Below, in pieces: positions 1 to 8,870 of a stretch of 64,000 nt of DNA. This DNA comes from Betaproteobacteria bacterium. GTDB lineage: Bacteria; Pseudomonadota; Gammaproteobacteria; Burkholderiales; SG8-41. Made by a program: the position numbers and the translations under genes. Positions within the stretch are counted from its first letter, which is position 1. Each line of letters opens with the position of its first letter. The stretch spans positions 34,758 through 98,757 of the forward strand of contig JANYDM010000086.1 in assembly GCA_025363575.1 (NCBI GenBank), written 5' to 3'. The notes under the pieces are model-generated. The model saw nothing but the letters and a program-made list of their open reading frames with translations. It had not been told where the DNA came from and searched no databases.

Positions 1-322
1 AATGCGCCCAGTAAGCGGCCGCGATGCCGGTCACGAAATTAGTGATGCCGGGACCGTTCTGCGCGATGCACACGCCGTGCTTGCCGGTGACGCGCGAATA
101 GCCGTCGGCCATGTGCGCCGCATTCTGCTCATGCGCGACGGAAATAAAGCGGATGCCCGCGAGCGGAAACAAATCGTGCGCATCCATATAGGCCGAGCCG
201 ACGATGCCGAACGTATCTTTGACGCCTTGCGCCACCAGCGTTTCGACGAAGGCTTCGCTCGGCGTCATGCGCACCTTGCCCGCCTGCACGGCGAGATTTT
301 TAACTTCGGTCATCGTGTTCAT
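1..322 (-). CDS. xsc: Sulfoacetaldehyde acetyltransferase, N-terminal part (runs off left edge)
   Basis: The first 107 residues of a thiamine-diphosphate enzyme are visible on the minus strand. The segments [35 protein letters not shown] and [20 protein letters not shown] follow Xsc closely. Glu65 in the HEQ motif is in the place of the conserved glutamate that activates the cofactor. Xsc converts sulfoacetaldehyde and phosphate to acetyl phosphate and sulfite in taurine and other C2-sulfonate breakdown, in the cytoplasm. The ATG at 322 is chosen because AAGGAG lies five bases upstream; a second ATG at 313 is possible. The EamA exporter and the TauE-type permease nearby could belong to the same metabolism, but that is inference. 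Other TPP enzymes share the fold, although the PGITNFVTG segment favours Xsc. Confidence 0.85.
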   Translation of the reverse strand, partial: MNTMTEVKNLAVQAGKVRMTPSEAFVETLVAQGVKDTFGIVGSAYMDAHDLFPLAGIRFISVAHEQNAAHMADGYSRVTGKHGVCIAQNGPGITNFVTGIAAAYWAH

Positions 323-426
323 GCTGGCTCCTTGGCGGAAAAGGGGGCGGTAGAGGCGCGCAGTTTAGCGCGCTGCCTGCGATATTGGAAGCGCTTACAT
401 TCTATCCGCGCGCGGGGACGAAAGCG

Positions 427-1350
427 TTATAGATCCGGCGCTTCTTCGATCAGCGCACTCGACGGACGACCGCGGCTGGTCAGGTAAATGCCGCCGAGGA
501 TCAGCACGCAGCCGACGAGATGATAAACATGCAGCCGCTCGCCAAGAAATACGATGGCCAGCAATGGCGTATAGACCAGCATCAAATACATGAAAGGCCC
601 GGCGCGGTTCGGCCCTATCTCCTGTACTGCGCGGTTCCAGAACACATACGACACGACGGTCGATAGCGCTCCGATATAAAGTAACGCTCCCATGACTTCA
701 GGCGTGGGATTGAGCGTGCGGCCGGATGCGATCTCCCACGCGTAGATCGGCGCCATCGCGCACACGCCGATAGCCGAGATCGTCCACAGCATCGCCAGCA
801 GATTGAGTTCGGCCGGACGCCAGCGTAAACAGACTGTATAGATTGCCCACGAGAGAGTAGCGACCAGCACCCATAAATCGCCGCGATTGAGCGCAAGGTC
901 GGCAAGCGCTGCAAAATCACCGGTCGTCAGAATTACGGTAACTCCCAACAGCGATATCGACACGCCGAACGCCTGCATCAGCGACAACCGCTCGGCGAAT
1001 AGCGCGCGCGACAACAGCAGGATCAGCACCGGGGTCACTGAATTGAGCAACGCGCCATTGGTCGCCGTGGTTTCGCGCAGTCCGATGTAAACCGGTATGT
1101 GCTGGAACACGGTGGCTAGCAGCGCAAGCGCGCACAAGACGCGCCACGAACCCGCGATCATGCGCCGCTGGCTGTACACGTACCGGCACGCGAACGGCGT
1201 CAGGATGATGAGCGCCACCATCCAGCGCCAGAAAGCCAGCGCAACCGGCGGCACGTCGAAGCGCAACGCGCGCGCGAACACCCAGTTGCCCGCCCAAAAC
1301 AGCACGGCAATTGAGAGCAGCAAGTATGGAAGATAAGGCGAGCGGCGCAA
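427..1350 (-). CDS. EamA-family (drug/metabolite transporter) permease
   Basis: A 307-residue, very hydrophobic protein with about ten predicted membrane helices arranged as two EamA repeats. The first repeat runs from about residue 10 to 145 and the second from about 155 to 295. Hallmarks are FWAGNWVFARAL in helix 1 and GPNRAGPFMYLMLVYTPLLA followed by LGERLHVYHLVG in the second repeat. Family members export amino acids or other metabolites through the inner membrane; the substrate cannot be read from sequence. An in-frame TAG directly precedes the TTG at 1350, so translation must start at this TTG or later. It lies between the transhydrogenase-like gene and xsc on the same strand and may be cotranscribed with them. 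Confidence 0.85.
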   Translation of the reverse strand: MRRSPYLPYLLLSIAVLFWAGNWVFARALRFDVPPVALAFWRWMVALIILTPFACRYVYSQRRMIAGSWRVLCALALLATVFQHIPVYIGLRETTATNGALLNSVTPVLILLLSRALFAERLSLMQAFGVSISLLGVTVILTTGDFAALADLALNRGDLWVLVATLSWAIYTVCLRWRPAELNLLAMLWTISAIGVCAMAPIYAWEIASGRTLNPTPEVMGALLYIGALSTVVSYVFWNRAVQEIGPNRAGPFMYLMLVYTPLLAIVFLGERLHVYHLVGCVLILGGIYLTSRGRPSSALIEEAPDL

Positions 1351-1403
1351 CTAGCGGTCTGCCCGTGCAATGCATTTCATCCTGACAACCTCAATGCGCG
1401 CCG

Positions 1404-2714
1404 CTACCAATACGCCATCGCGCCGCGAAACAGCTCCTTGAGGTCGTCGCGGCTGACCGCGCGCGGTGCGTTTTTGATGACGCGTTGCTGCGGCCACGCG
1501 CCTTCCACCAGCGCGTCGACATCCCGTTCGGAAAAGCCGATCGAGCTCAGGCCGCCGGGAAAGCGCGTCGCCTGCATGAATTTTATGATCTGTCCCGCCA
1601 GGACTTCGCCCGCGTCCGCCGCCGTTGCGCCGCGCATATCAGCACCCAGTTGTTGCGCCGCGTCGAGATGGCGGTCGGGACAGGCGCTCGCGGTGAACCG
1701 GTAAACGGACGGCGCGTTCAGAACTACCGACATGCCGTGCGGCACGAACGGCTCGTGCTGCGGATAATGCGGCGCGCGGTATTCGCGCACCAGGCCCGAT
1801 ACCGCGTACGACATGCCGTGCGGCAAATGGCAACCGGCGTTGCCGAACGCGATGCCGGCGAGTGTCCCCGCATACATCATTTCGGCGCGCGCTTCGATAT
1901 CCGCGGGGTCATTGACCGCGCGCACCAGGTATTTGCCGACCAATCGCAATGCCTCGAATGCAACCATGTCGCTGAACGGGTTCGCGCCTTGTGACAGCGG
2001 GCGCGCGCCCGGGCGCGCGGGCCGCGCGCGCTGAGCGTATGACACGTCCGTCAGCGTTTCGAGCGCGTGCGACATCGCGTCGAAACCGGTCGACGCGACG
2101 ATGGTCGACGGCAGCGTGCGCGTGACTTCGGGATCGATGAGTCCGGTCGTCGGCTTTAGCAGACGGGACTGGATGCCGGTTTTCGCTTTCATTGCGAGCA
2201 GGTCAAAAATCGCGATGCCGGTCGCCTCCGAGCCGGTACCCGACGTGGTCGGACATGCGATGTGCGGCTTCAGCAGGCCCGGCACTGGCTGGCCGCCGCC
2301 GACAGGTGCATTCACGTAAGTCAGAAAGTCGGCGGGATAAGTCGAATACAGGTTCGCCGCCTTGCAGGTGTCCATCACGGAGCCGCCGCCGATCGAGAAA
2401 AAGCCGTCGAATTTTCCTTCGACCGCGAAGCGTGCCGCCGCTTTGAACGACTCGTCGGTCGGCTCAACCCTGACTTCATCGTAAATTTCGTAGTCGACGC
2501 CGGCAGCTTTGAGTGAGCCTGTCACAGTGCCGAGCGGCGGCAGTTTCTTCACGCCCTGATCCGTATAGATACCGACGCGTTTCAGGCCGAGCGCGCGTGC
2601 CTGGTCGCCCGCCTCGCGCAGGCAACCGGCGCCGAATGTCAGGGTTGACGCGTCAATGGTGAAGGCCGTGTCGCCATCGGCGGTTGGCGCAAAATAATGA
2701 TGACAGCAGCCCAT
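1404..2714 (-). CDS. Iron-containing alcohol dehydrogenase, hydroxyacid-oxoacid transhydrogenase (ADHFE1) type
   Basis: This 436-residue protein belongs to group III metal-dependent alcohol dehydrogenases. It carries the cofactor-loop motif SIGGGSVMDTCKAANL, then TSGTGSEATG, and the metal-site segments DAMSHALETL and GNAGCHLPHGMSYAVSGL. The order and the long insert before ANPFSDMVAFEALRLVGKYL match mitochondrial ADHFE1, as do the N-terminal CCHHY and the late VPHGMSVVLNAPSVYRFT. That enzyme oxidises 4-hydroxybutyrate to succinate semialdehyde while reducing 2-oxoglutarate. The activity here is inferred from family resemblance; a conventional NAD-dependent 4-hydroxybutyrate dehydrogenase is the alternative. 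GGAG six bases before the ATG supports the start. Confidence 0.8.
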   Translation of the reverse strand: MGCCHHYFAPTADGDTAFTIDASTLTFGAGCLREAGDQARALGLKRVGIYTDQGVKKLPPLGTVTGSLKAAGVDYEIYDEVRVEPTDESFKAAARFAVEGKFDGFFSIGGGSVMDTCKAANLYSTYPADFLTYVNAPVGGGQPVPGLLKPHIACPTTSGTGSEATGIAIFDLLAMKAKTGIQSRLLKPTTGLIDPEVTRTLPSTIVASTGFDAMSHALETLTDVSYAQRARPARPGARPLSQGANPFSDMVAFEALRLVGKYLVRAVNDPADIEARAEMMYAGTLAGIAFGNAGCHLPHGMSYAVSGLVREYRAPHYPQHEPFVPHGMSVVLNAPSVYRFTASACPDRHLDAAQQLGADMRGATAADAGEVLAGQIIKFMQATRFPGGLSSIGFSERDVDALVEGAWPQQRVIKNAPRAVSRDDLKELFRGAMAYW

Positions 2715-2756
2715 CGAATTCTCCGGATTAATGCCCGCGCCGTGCGCAGCGCATGT

Positions 2757-3545
2757 TCAGCCCGCCGTGAATATGTCGCGGTAGCTGATATAGATGGATG
2801 CGATCATGACCGGCCCCAGAACCAGGAAGCCCAGCCCCAGGGGAATGACGGCGAGCACACCGAGCACGGCCAGGATGACGCCGTAAACCAGGAACGGCAT
2901 GATGTTCTTCAGGCAGCCGTAAAAGCTGGCTTTCATCGCTTCGACGGGTTTCAGGTTGTTGAACACGATGAGCGACGGCGCGAAGAACAATGCCATGTAA
3001 AGGGGCACAGCCAGCGCGAACACCGTCAGCATCGCAAGCAGAAAAGACATGCCCATCGCGCCGAGGCTCATCGCATGACTGCCGCCGAGTAAAATTGACA
3101 TGACTGCGCCGCCGCCGATGATCCCGATCGCCGGTAGGAATATGACGATATAGCCGACCAGCGCGAGCACGCCGAGGACGACGAGGTCGCCGGTGTTCTG
3201 CTTGAACCCCGCGAACACGGTGCTGACTTCGAACTCTCCGCCGCGATCGAGCGAGCGGCAACCGAGCATCAGGCCGGCCATCAACACCTGCGTCAGCAGC
3301 ATGCTCGCCAGCGTGCCGATGATGGGCACGAAGTGCAGCAGCGCCGAGCACGCGATGGACACTATCAAGACCAGGATCCAGGTCCCGGGCGCCTTCTTGA
3401 ACAGCGCGTAACCCTGAGCAATCCATTCCCAGCCGCGCCCGGCGTCGACCGCGCGTCCTGTGGGCAGGAAGGTTTCGCGTGCTGACGCCGGCACGACGGG
3501 CGCCATCGATGCGCTGGGCGGTTGGTACGGGTTCGATTCGCTCAT
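2757..3545 (-). CDS. BPSS1780-family membrane protein
   Basis: A 262-residue protein with a polar, proline-rich N-terminus beginning NPYQPPSA, then roughly six hydrophobic helices between residues 55 and 255. The segment GWEWIAQGYALFKKAPGTW before the first helix and the pattern FNNLKPVEAMKASFYGCLKN near residue 200 are typical of the betaproteobacterial BPSS1780 family, whose function is unknown. It sits in the inner membrane and has no enzymatic motif. GGGAGG upstream of the ATG supports the start. It lies between the transhydrogenase-like gene and the GMC oxidoreductase on the same strand, with gaps of about 40 and 96 bases, so cotranscription is possible but not shown. Confidence 0.75.
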   Translation of the reverse strand: MSESNPYQPPSASMAPVVPASARETFLPTGRAVDAGRGWEWIAQGYALFKKAPGTWILVLIVSIACSALLHFVPIIGTLASMLLTQVLMAGLMLGCRSLDRGGEFEVSTVFAGFKQNTGDLVVLGVLALVGYIVIFLPAIGIIGGGAVMSILLGGSHAMSLGAMGMSFLLAMLTVFALAVPLYMALFFAPSLIVFNNLKPVEAMKASFYGCLKNIMPFLVYGVILAVLGVLAVIPLGLGFLVLGPVMIASIYISYRDIFTAG

Positions 3546-3641
3546 GACGATGTTCCTCCCTGATTTGTGCTTCGAATGCGCTCACCTGCTGCGTCGAGCA
3601 TCGTATTGCAATCCCGCTGTCGTGACAAATAAAGAGCCGGA

Positions 3642-5240
3642 TCATGCACGCGCGGAATCCTGCAAAATCATTTCGGCCGCCTTCTCGGCGATCATCACGA
3701 CCGGCGCGTTCGTATTGCCGGACACCAGAGTCGGCATGATAGACGCGTCAACCACGCGCAGGCCCGCGACGCCGCGCACGTTAAGACGCCCGTCTACCAC
3801 TGCCAGAGGATCGGAGCCCATTTTGCAAGTGCCGACCGGGTGGAAGATCGTCGCGCCGTAGTTGCGCACAAACTCGAGTATCTCCTCGTCGCTTTGCGCG
3901 CCGTCTCCCGGCCGGTACTCATCGCCGACGAGTGCCTCCAGCGCGCGGGTGCGTGCGAGCCTGCGCGCGACCTTCACGCCTTCGACCATGGTGCGGCAAT
4001 CAACTTCGGTCGTCAGGTAATTCGGGCGCATGGCGGGCGCCGCCAGCGGATCTCTCGACTTGATCATCACCGTGCCGCGCGATGTCGGCCGCAGCTGGCA
4101 CATCGAAAACGTGCAGCCCGGCCACGGGTGCGTTTTGGCGCCCGCCATCTCGGCCGACAGCGCCGCGAAGTGAAACTGGATGTCGGGTGTTGCCGCCTCG
4201 GGCAATGCGCGCGTGAACATGCCGCCGTAATTGATGCCGATCGCGATGGGGCCGCTGCGATGCGCGAGCCACTGCCAGCCCATTTTCGTGCGACCCCACA
4301 GGCTGCGCAAATCATCGTTAAGCGTGATCGGCTTTTTCACCTTGTACATGATGCGCGCCTGCAAATGGTCCTGCAGGTTTTCGCCGACACCGGCCAGCCC
4401 ATGCACTACCGGTATGCCGTGGGCTTGCAGAAAGTCGGCGCGGCCTATGCCCGACAGCTGAAGCAGCTGCGGGCTTTGCAGCGCGCCCGCCGCGAGCAGC
4501 ACTTCACGCCCGGCGCGCGCTTCGCACTCCCTGCCGTGCTGCCGGTAGCGCACGCCGGTCGCGCGCTTGCCATCCATCACGAGTGATGTTGCGCGCGCTT
4601 CGGTTTCGACCCGCAAATTAGCGCGCTTGCGCACAGGCTTTAGATAACCGCTCGCGGTCGAGCAACGCCAGCCGTTGCGCGTGAACAACTGGTAGTAGCC
4701 GGCGCCTTCCTGCTCTGCCCCGTTAAAATCGTCATTGCGCGGAACGCCCAGCTCGCTGGCGCCGGCAATGATGGCGTCCATCAACGGATGGTGCTCGCCG
4801 ATATCGGAGCAGGCAAGCGGACCGTCGCCGCCGTGAAACTCGCCCGCCCCGCGTGAGTTACCCTCGCTCTTGATGAAATACGGCAGCACGTCATCCCAGC
4901 CCCAGCCGGTATTGCCGAGTGCTGCCCACTGATCGTAATCCTGGTGCTGGCCGCGCACGTAGATTAACCCGTTGATCGAGCTCGAGCCGCCGAGCCCGCG
5001 GCCGCGCGGCCAATAGATCTCGCGATTGTTCATGCCGGGCTCGGGCTCGGTATGGAAGCCCCAGTTGTAAACCGGGTGAAACATGGTCTTCGCATAGCCG
5101 ATCGGAAGATGTATCCACAAACTGGCGTCGCGCGGACCTGCTTCAAGCAGCAGAACGGAGTACCTGCCGTTCTCGCTCAGGCGGTTGGCTAGCACGCAGC
5201 CGGCCGAGCCGGCGCCGACGATGACGTAATCGTAAATCAC
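3642..5240 (-). CDS. GMC-family FAD-dependent oxidoreductase (choline/alcohol dehydrogenase-like)
   Basis: A 532-residue flavoprotein. The dinucleotide-binding motif DYVIVGAGSAGCVLANRL occupies residues 4-21, followed by LLLEAG. The GMC signature GRGLGGSSSINGLIYVRG lies near residue 80. The C-terminal catalytic pair is present: His in HPVGTCKMG and Asn in SGNTNAPVVMIAEKAAEMI. Such enzymes oxidise primary alcohols such as choline, long-chain alcohols or polyethylene glycol to aldehydes, usually passing electrons to the respiratory chain. The start is a GTG immediately before the nucleotide-binding strand, so there is no signal peptide and the enzyme should be cytoplasmic or membrane-associated. 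The following MHS-type carrier on the same strand may import its substrate. The substrate is not predictable. Confidence 0.9.
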   Translation of the reverse strand: MIYDYVIVGAGSAGCVLANRLSENGRYSVLLLEAGPRDASLWIHLPIGYAKTMFHPVYNWGFHTEPEPGMNNREIYWPRGRGLGGSSSINGLIYVRGQHQDYDQWAALGNTGWGWDDVLPYFIKSEGNSRGAGEFHGGDGPLACSDIGEHHPLMDAIIAGASELGVPRNDDFNGAEQEGAGYYQLFTRNGWRCSTASGYLKPVRKRANLRVETEARATSLVMDGKRATGVRYRQHGRECEARAGREVLLAAGALQSPQLLQLSGIGRADFLQAHGIPVVHGLAGVGENLQDHLQARIMYKVKKPITLNDDLRSLWGRTKMGWQWLAHRSGPIAIGINYGGMFTRALPEAATPDIQFHFAALSAEMAGAKTHPWPGCTFSMCQLRPTSRGTVMIKSRDPLAAPAMRPNYLTTEVDCRTMVEGVKVARRLARTRALEALVGDEYRPGDGAQSDEEILEFVRNYGATIFHPVGTCKMGSDPLAVVDGRLNVRGVAGLRVVDASIMPTLVSGNTNAPVVMIAEKAAEMILQDSARA

Positions 5241-5296
5241 GAGTTACCGCAGACAGCGTTTAACCGAACGAACTCGCGCCGGCTGCTGACCGCCCA

Positions 5297-6586
5297 TTAT
5301 CGAAGCTTCTGCGGTACCACGGGCCGCGCGGCCATCGCGCAGATCGCGCTCACCACGCCGGCGAACACGACATACGCGCAGATCAGCCACGGCTCGCCAT
5401 TGCCTTTGGCGAGCAATGCCGTGGCGATGATAGGCGTGATGCCGCTCGCGAAGATGCCGGAAAATTGATACACGAACGAAATCCCCGTGTAGCGAACGCG
5501 CGGATCGAACAGCTCGGAAAAGAGGGCGGCTTCAGGTCCGTAGACTGCTGCATAAAAAATCCCGAACGGGATGACCATCGACAACCACAGCGTGGTGGTG
5601 TCGACGCCCGGCGCGGCGACGGAAAACAGCCAGTAGACCGACGACGCGGTGACTAGCGACCCGACCGCGTAGACTTTGCGGCGGCCAATGCGGTCGGACA
5701 GCATGCCGAAGAAGGGTATCGTCACTATCATTGTCAGCGCGGCGAGCGTGACGCCGAACAGCGCGGTCTGGCGCGGAATCTTCATGGTGTTCGCGAGATA
5801 GCCGATGGAAAAGACCGCAAGGACGTTGAAAAACACGCCGTCGATGTAACGCGCGCCCATGCCGAGCAACACGTTTTTCGGATAGGTGCGCATCATGTCG
5901 ACGAACGGCACCTTCGCTTGCTGTCCCGCCTCTTTAACGCGGACGAATTCGGGCGTTTCAATTATCCGCAGCCGGATATACAGACCGACGGCGACCAGCA
6001 CGATGCTCACCAGAAAAGCGACTCGCCAGCCCCAGGCCATGAACTGAGCTTCGGGCAGTTGCGACAACAGCGCGACGAAACCCGAGCTCAGGCACAGGCC
6101 GATCGCGAGGCCGATTTGCGGAATACTCGCGTACAGGCCGCGCTTTTCCGGCGGGGCATATTCGAATGCCATCAGCACTGCGCCGCCCCATTCGCCGCCG
6201 AGGCCGATGCCCTGGAAAATGCGCATGACGAGCAGCAGGATGGGCGCCCACACCCCGATCTGGTCGTACGTGGGAATCAACCCGATCAGAAAGGTCGCCA
6301 CGCCCATGATCATCAGCGTGATCACCAGCACGCTCTTGCGGCCGATTCTGTCGCCGAAATGGCCGAAGACGATGCCGCCCAGCGGACGCGTCACGAAGCC
6401 GACGGCAAACGTCGTGTAGGCGAGCAGCGTCGATACGAGCGGATCGCCCGTCGGAAAAAACAATTTGTTGAAAACGATGCCGGCGACGACGCCGTAGAGA
6501 AAGAAATCGTACCACTCGATCGTGGCCCCGATCAGGCTCGACAATATGACCCGGCGAAGATTGGCATCCTGCGGTTGCGTAGACAT
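5297..6586 (-). CDS. MFS transporter, metabolite:H+ symporter (MHS/ShiA-ProP) family
   Basis: A 429-residue carrier with twelve predicted helices. It begins with SSLIGATIEWYDFFLYGVVA, a hallmark of the MHS branch that includes ShiA, ProP, KgtP and citrate carriers. The cytoplasmic loop 2-3 motif GHFGDRIGRKSVL is at about residues 75-87 and RIFQGIGLGGEWGGAVL follows in helix 4. Family members import organic acids or osmolytes together with protons across the inner membrane. GGGAGGAG lies five bases before the ATG. The gene precedes the GMC oxidoreductase on the same strand with a 56-base gap, so the two probably form a transport-oxidation unit. The substrate is unknown. Confidence 0.9.
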   Translation of the reverse strand: MSTQPQDANLRRVILSSLIGATIEWYDFFLYGVVAGIVFNKLFFPTGDPLVSTLLAYTTFAVGFVTRPLGGIVFGHFGDRIGRKSVLVITLMIMGVATFLIGLIPTYDQIGVWAPILLLVMRIFQGIGLGGEWGGAVLMAFEYAPPEKRGLYASIPQIGLAIGLCLSSGFVALLSQLPEAQFMAWGWRVAFLVSIVLVAVGLYIRLRIIETPEFVRVKEAGQQAKVPFVDMMRTYPKNVLLGMGARYIDGVFFNVLAVFSIGYLANTMKIPRQTALFGVTLAALTMIVTIPFFGMLSDRIGRRKVYAVGSLVTASSVYWLFSVAAPGVDTTTLWLSMVIPFGIFYAAVYGPEAALFSELFDPRVRYTGISFVYQFSGIFASGITPIIATALLAKGNGEPWLICAYVVFAGVVSAICAMAARPVVPQKLR

Positions 6587-6818
6587 GTGGCTCCTCCCGT
6601 TGTTTTATGTGGGCCCGGCCGCAGTCTCGCGCTGACGTACCGGATTCGACATCGTCGACGGCGCGCGATGCCCGCATCACAAGCGCATGTCGCCATTTCA
6701 GTATTGCACGCGATATTGCGAGTGTCTAGCGAGGGGCCGCGCCGGTTAGAATGTTCTTGCGGCAGTTCTTCCCTGTCGCCTGCGCCATATATATCGATCT
6801 CACGGGGATGGACAGACA

Positions 6819-7595
6819 TTGACCTCGATTGAAACGCTGCCGCTGGCCGTTATCGCATGGCTGACCCTGGCGATAGTTTTGTCCGGGTTTATCCAGGGCG
6901 CGCTCGGTTTCGGCTTTCCATTCATCGCCACGCCGATGATCGCGATGGTGGTCGACATGCGCACCGCGGTCATTTTCGTGCTGCTGCCGACACTCGCGAC
7001 CGTCGTCATCACGCTTCTGACCAGCGGGCCGCTCGGGCCGGTCATGAAGCGGTTCTGGATGATGCCGGTCTACGCCACCTGCGGCGCGCTCGCCGGCACG
7101 TGGCTTTTCGTCGCAGCGCCCGCTGCGCCATACCAGCTGCTGCTCGCGTTGGTCATCGTCGTCTATCTGAATCTCGACCGCTTCACCCGCGGCGAATGGC
7201 CCTCGATCCGGCGGCACGAGCGCGCGTTCGGCCCGCTGGCCGGCACGGTCGCCGGACTTTTTGAAGGCACGGCGAATGTTGCCGCGCCACCGCTCATCAT
7301 TTACTACCTCGCGCTCGGCATCGCTCCCGCGCTGATGGTGCAGGCCATGCAAATCTGCTTCATGGTCGGCAAGACAACGCAATTTGCGGTGCTGACTCTG
7401 CACGGCGGCGTTTCGTCAGGACAGTGGATTGCGACGTTGCCTTTTTGCGCAATCGCGGTGGCGGCCGGAATTGCCGGCGCGCGAATGCGCGATCGCATCG
7501 ATGCCGCTATGTTTCGCCGCTGGGTCAAGGGCGCGCTCGCTTTGATTGCCGTTTCGTTGCTCGCACAATATGCGTATCAATGCTGGCACGGATGA
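6819..7595 (+). CDS. Sulfite exporter TauE/SafE-family (TSUP) permease
   Basis: A 258-residue protein with about eight hydrophobic helices. The glycine-rich repeat GFIQGALGFGFPFIATPMIA in the first helix region and LFEGTANVAAPPLIIYYLAL in the second half are the two signature repeats of TSUP permeases. Members export sulfite, sulfoacetate or related anions, or take up other small acids. The only in-frame early start is a TTG at 6819 with a weak purine stretch upstream. An ATG at 6808 is out of frame and opens only a four-codon reading frame. It is transcribed away from the MFS gene from a shared 232-base intergenic region. A role in releasing the sulfite made by Xsc is plausible but unproven. 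Confidence 0.85.
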   Translation: MTSIETLPLAVIAWLTLAIVLSGFIQGALGFGFPFIATPMIAMVVDMRTAVIFVLLPTLATVVITLLTSGPLGPVMKRFWMMPVYATCGALAGTWLFVAAPAAPYQLLLALVIVVYLNLDRFTRGEWPSIRRHERAFGPLAGTVAGLFEGTANVAAPPLIIYYLALGIAPALMVQAMQICFMVGKTTQFAVLTLHGGVSSGQWIATLPFCAIAVAAGIAGARMRDRIDAAMFRRWVKGALALIAVSLLAQYAYQCWHG

Positions 7596-7613
7596 GCGCC
7601 GTGCGCGGCACAA

Positions 7614-7639
7614 ATAAAAAAGGGAGCCGCGGCTCCCTT
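7614..7639 (-). terminator. Rho-independent terminator of the hemA-prfA-prmC-grxD operon
   Basis: A perfect 20-base palindrome at 7620-7639 (AAGGGAGCCG / CGGCTCCCTT) is flanked on its left by an A-rich run at 7614-7620. Read on the minus strand this is a GC-rich hairpin followed by a U-rich tract, placed 23 bases after the grxD stop codon. It also ends the convergent TauE/SafE gene, whose stop is about 25 bases away, although its plus-strand U-run is poor. Confidence 0.85.
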
Positions 7640-7662
7640 CTTTGTCGCTTCGGCTGCGCAGC

Positions 7663-7971
7663 TTATGGCTGCAGCACCTTTTTCAGTTCGCCGCTCTCAT
7701 ACATTTCGCGCAGGATATCCGAGCCGCCGATGAATTCGCCGTTCACGTACAGCTGCGGAATGGTCGGCCAGCTCGCGTATTCTTTGATGCCCTGGCGGAT
7801 GTCCGGGTTTTCGAGCACGTTGACCGAAAAGAATTTCTCGACCCCGCACGCACGCAGGATGCCCACAACGTTGGCCGAAAAGCCGCATTGGGGAAAATCG
7901 GGCGAACCCTTCATGTACAGCACGACCGGGTTCTTGGTCACCTGCTCTTTAATAACGTCTTGAACGCTCAT
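7663..7971 (-). CDS. grxD: Monothiol glutaredoxin Grx4
   Basis: A 102-residue thioredoxin-fold protein with the monothiol active site CGFS at residues 29-32, preceded by VVLYMKGSPDFPQ. The glutathione-binding elements WPTIPQLYVNGEFIGGSDI are present. Grx4 proteins coordinate a [2Fe-2S] cluster with glutathione and deliver it to apoproteins, often with BolA; the Asp of SPDFPQCGFS fits this class. Length is typical. CAGGAG nine bases before the ATG supports the start. It is the last gene of the hemA-prfA-prmC-grxD string, an order familiar from betaproteobacteria, and is followed by a strong terminator. Confidence 0.97.
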   Translation of the reverse strand: MSVQDVIKEQVTKNPVVLYMKGSPDFPQCGFSANVVGILRACGVEKFFSVNVLENPDIRQGIKEYASWPTIPQLYVNGEFIGGSDILREMYESGELKKVLQP

Positions 7972-8032
7972 GCTAACTCCTGAATACTTGAGTGAATTGA
8001 TATGGTATTTTACAGGCTGATGTGCATCTGCG

Positions 8033-8857
8033 TCAAGGCGCGCGCCGCTGCCCGCCGCTGATCCGTTCTATCCCGACCAGATCTTCGCGCGAAAAGACAG
8101 CGTGGAAACCAGCCGCGCCAAGCAATTTACGGCAGCGTTCCGCGTGATCGTAACCATGCTCGATTGCGAGCCAGCCATCACGGTTCAGATAGCGCGGCGC
8201 GGCTGCGGCAATTGCGCGAATGCAATCCAGTCCATCGGCTCCCGCCACCAGCGCGGCCGCCGGCTCGGAGCGCAGATCGCCTGCGCTCAGATGCGGATCG
8301 CCAGCAGCTATGTAGGGCGGATTGGCAACGATCACGTCGAAGCGCTTGTCGCGGAGCGCAGAGAACCAGTCGCTCTTAATTAACTCGAGATTAGCGGTAG
8401 CGTGGTGCGCCGAATTTTCGCGCGCGATTGCGAGCGCGGCCGCGCTGCTCTCGACCGCTACCACTGTCGCGCCCGCGCAATTTTTCGCTACCGCGATCGC
8501 AATGCAGCCGCTGCCGGTGCCGAGATCGAGGACGCTACATGCGCGTCCGGCGCCGCAGCGCTCGAGTGCAAACTCCACCAGCAACTCCGTCTCCGGCCGC
8601 GGAATCAGCACCGCCGGCGTCACCTTGAACTCAAGGCTGAAAAACTCGCGCGTGCCGACTATGTACGCGACCGGTTCGCCCGCGGCGCGGCGCGCGACCA
8701 AGGCCGCGAACGCAGCGTTGTGCTCGGCGCTCAGCTTTTCATTCGCATGCGCGATGAGGTACGCATCGTTAACGCCGCAGACATGACGCAGCAGCGCGCG
8801 CGCATCGACAGCGTCGAGTCGCGCCGTGGCCAGTGCCTGCGCTATCGTCAACGGCAT
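8033..8857 (-). CDS. prmC: Peptide chain release factor N5-glutamine methyltransferase
   Basis: A 274-residue class I methyltransferase. The SAM-binding motif DLGTGSG is at residues 111-117, and the catalytic NPPY motif that holds the target glutamine is at residues 179-182. The N-terminal helical substrate-binding domain ends with AYIVGTREFFSLEFKV and LIPRPETELLVE, typical of PrmC. It methylates the glutamine of the GGQ motif in release factors 1 and 2. It lies 13 bases downstream of prfA, its own substrate gene. There is no obvious ribosome-binding site of its own, so translational coupling to prfA is likely. Confidence 0.97.
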   Translation of the reverse strand: MPLTIAQALATARLDAVDARALLRHVCGVNDAYLIAHANEKLSAEHNAAFAALVARRAAGEPVAYIVGTREFFSLEFKVTPAVLIPRPETELLVEFALERCGAGRACSVLDLGTGSGCIAIAVAKNCAGATVVAVESSAAALAIARENSAHHATANLELIKSDWFSALRDKRFDVIVANPPYIAAGDPHLSAGDLRSEPAAALVAGADGLDCIRAIAAAAPRYLNRDGWLAIEHGYDHAERCRKLLGAAGFHAVFSREDLVGIERISGGQRRAP

Positions 8858-8870
8858 CGCGGAAAAAGTC

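Noticed and set aside
1351..1380. A nine-residue leader peptide before the EamA gene
   Set aside because: The ATG at 1380 opens a short frame ending just before the TTG start, but no ribosome-binding site or regulatory features support it.
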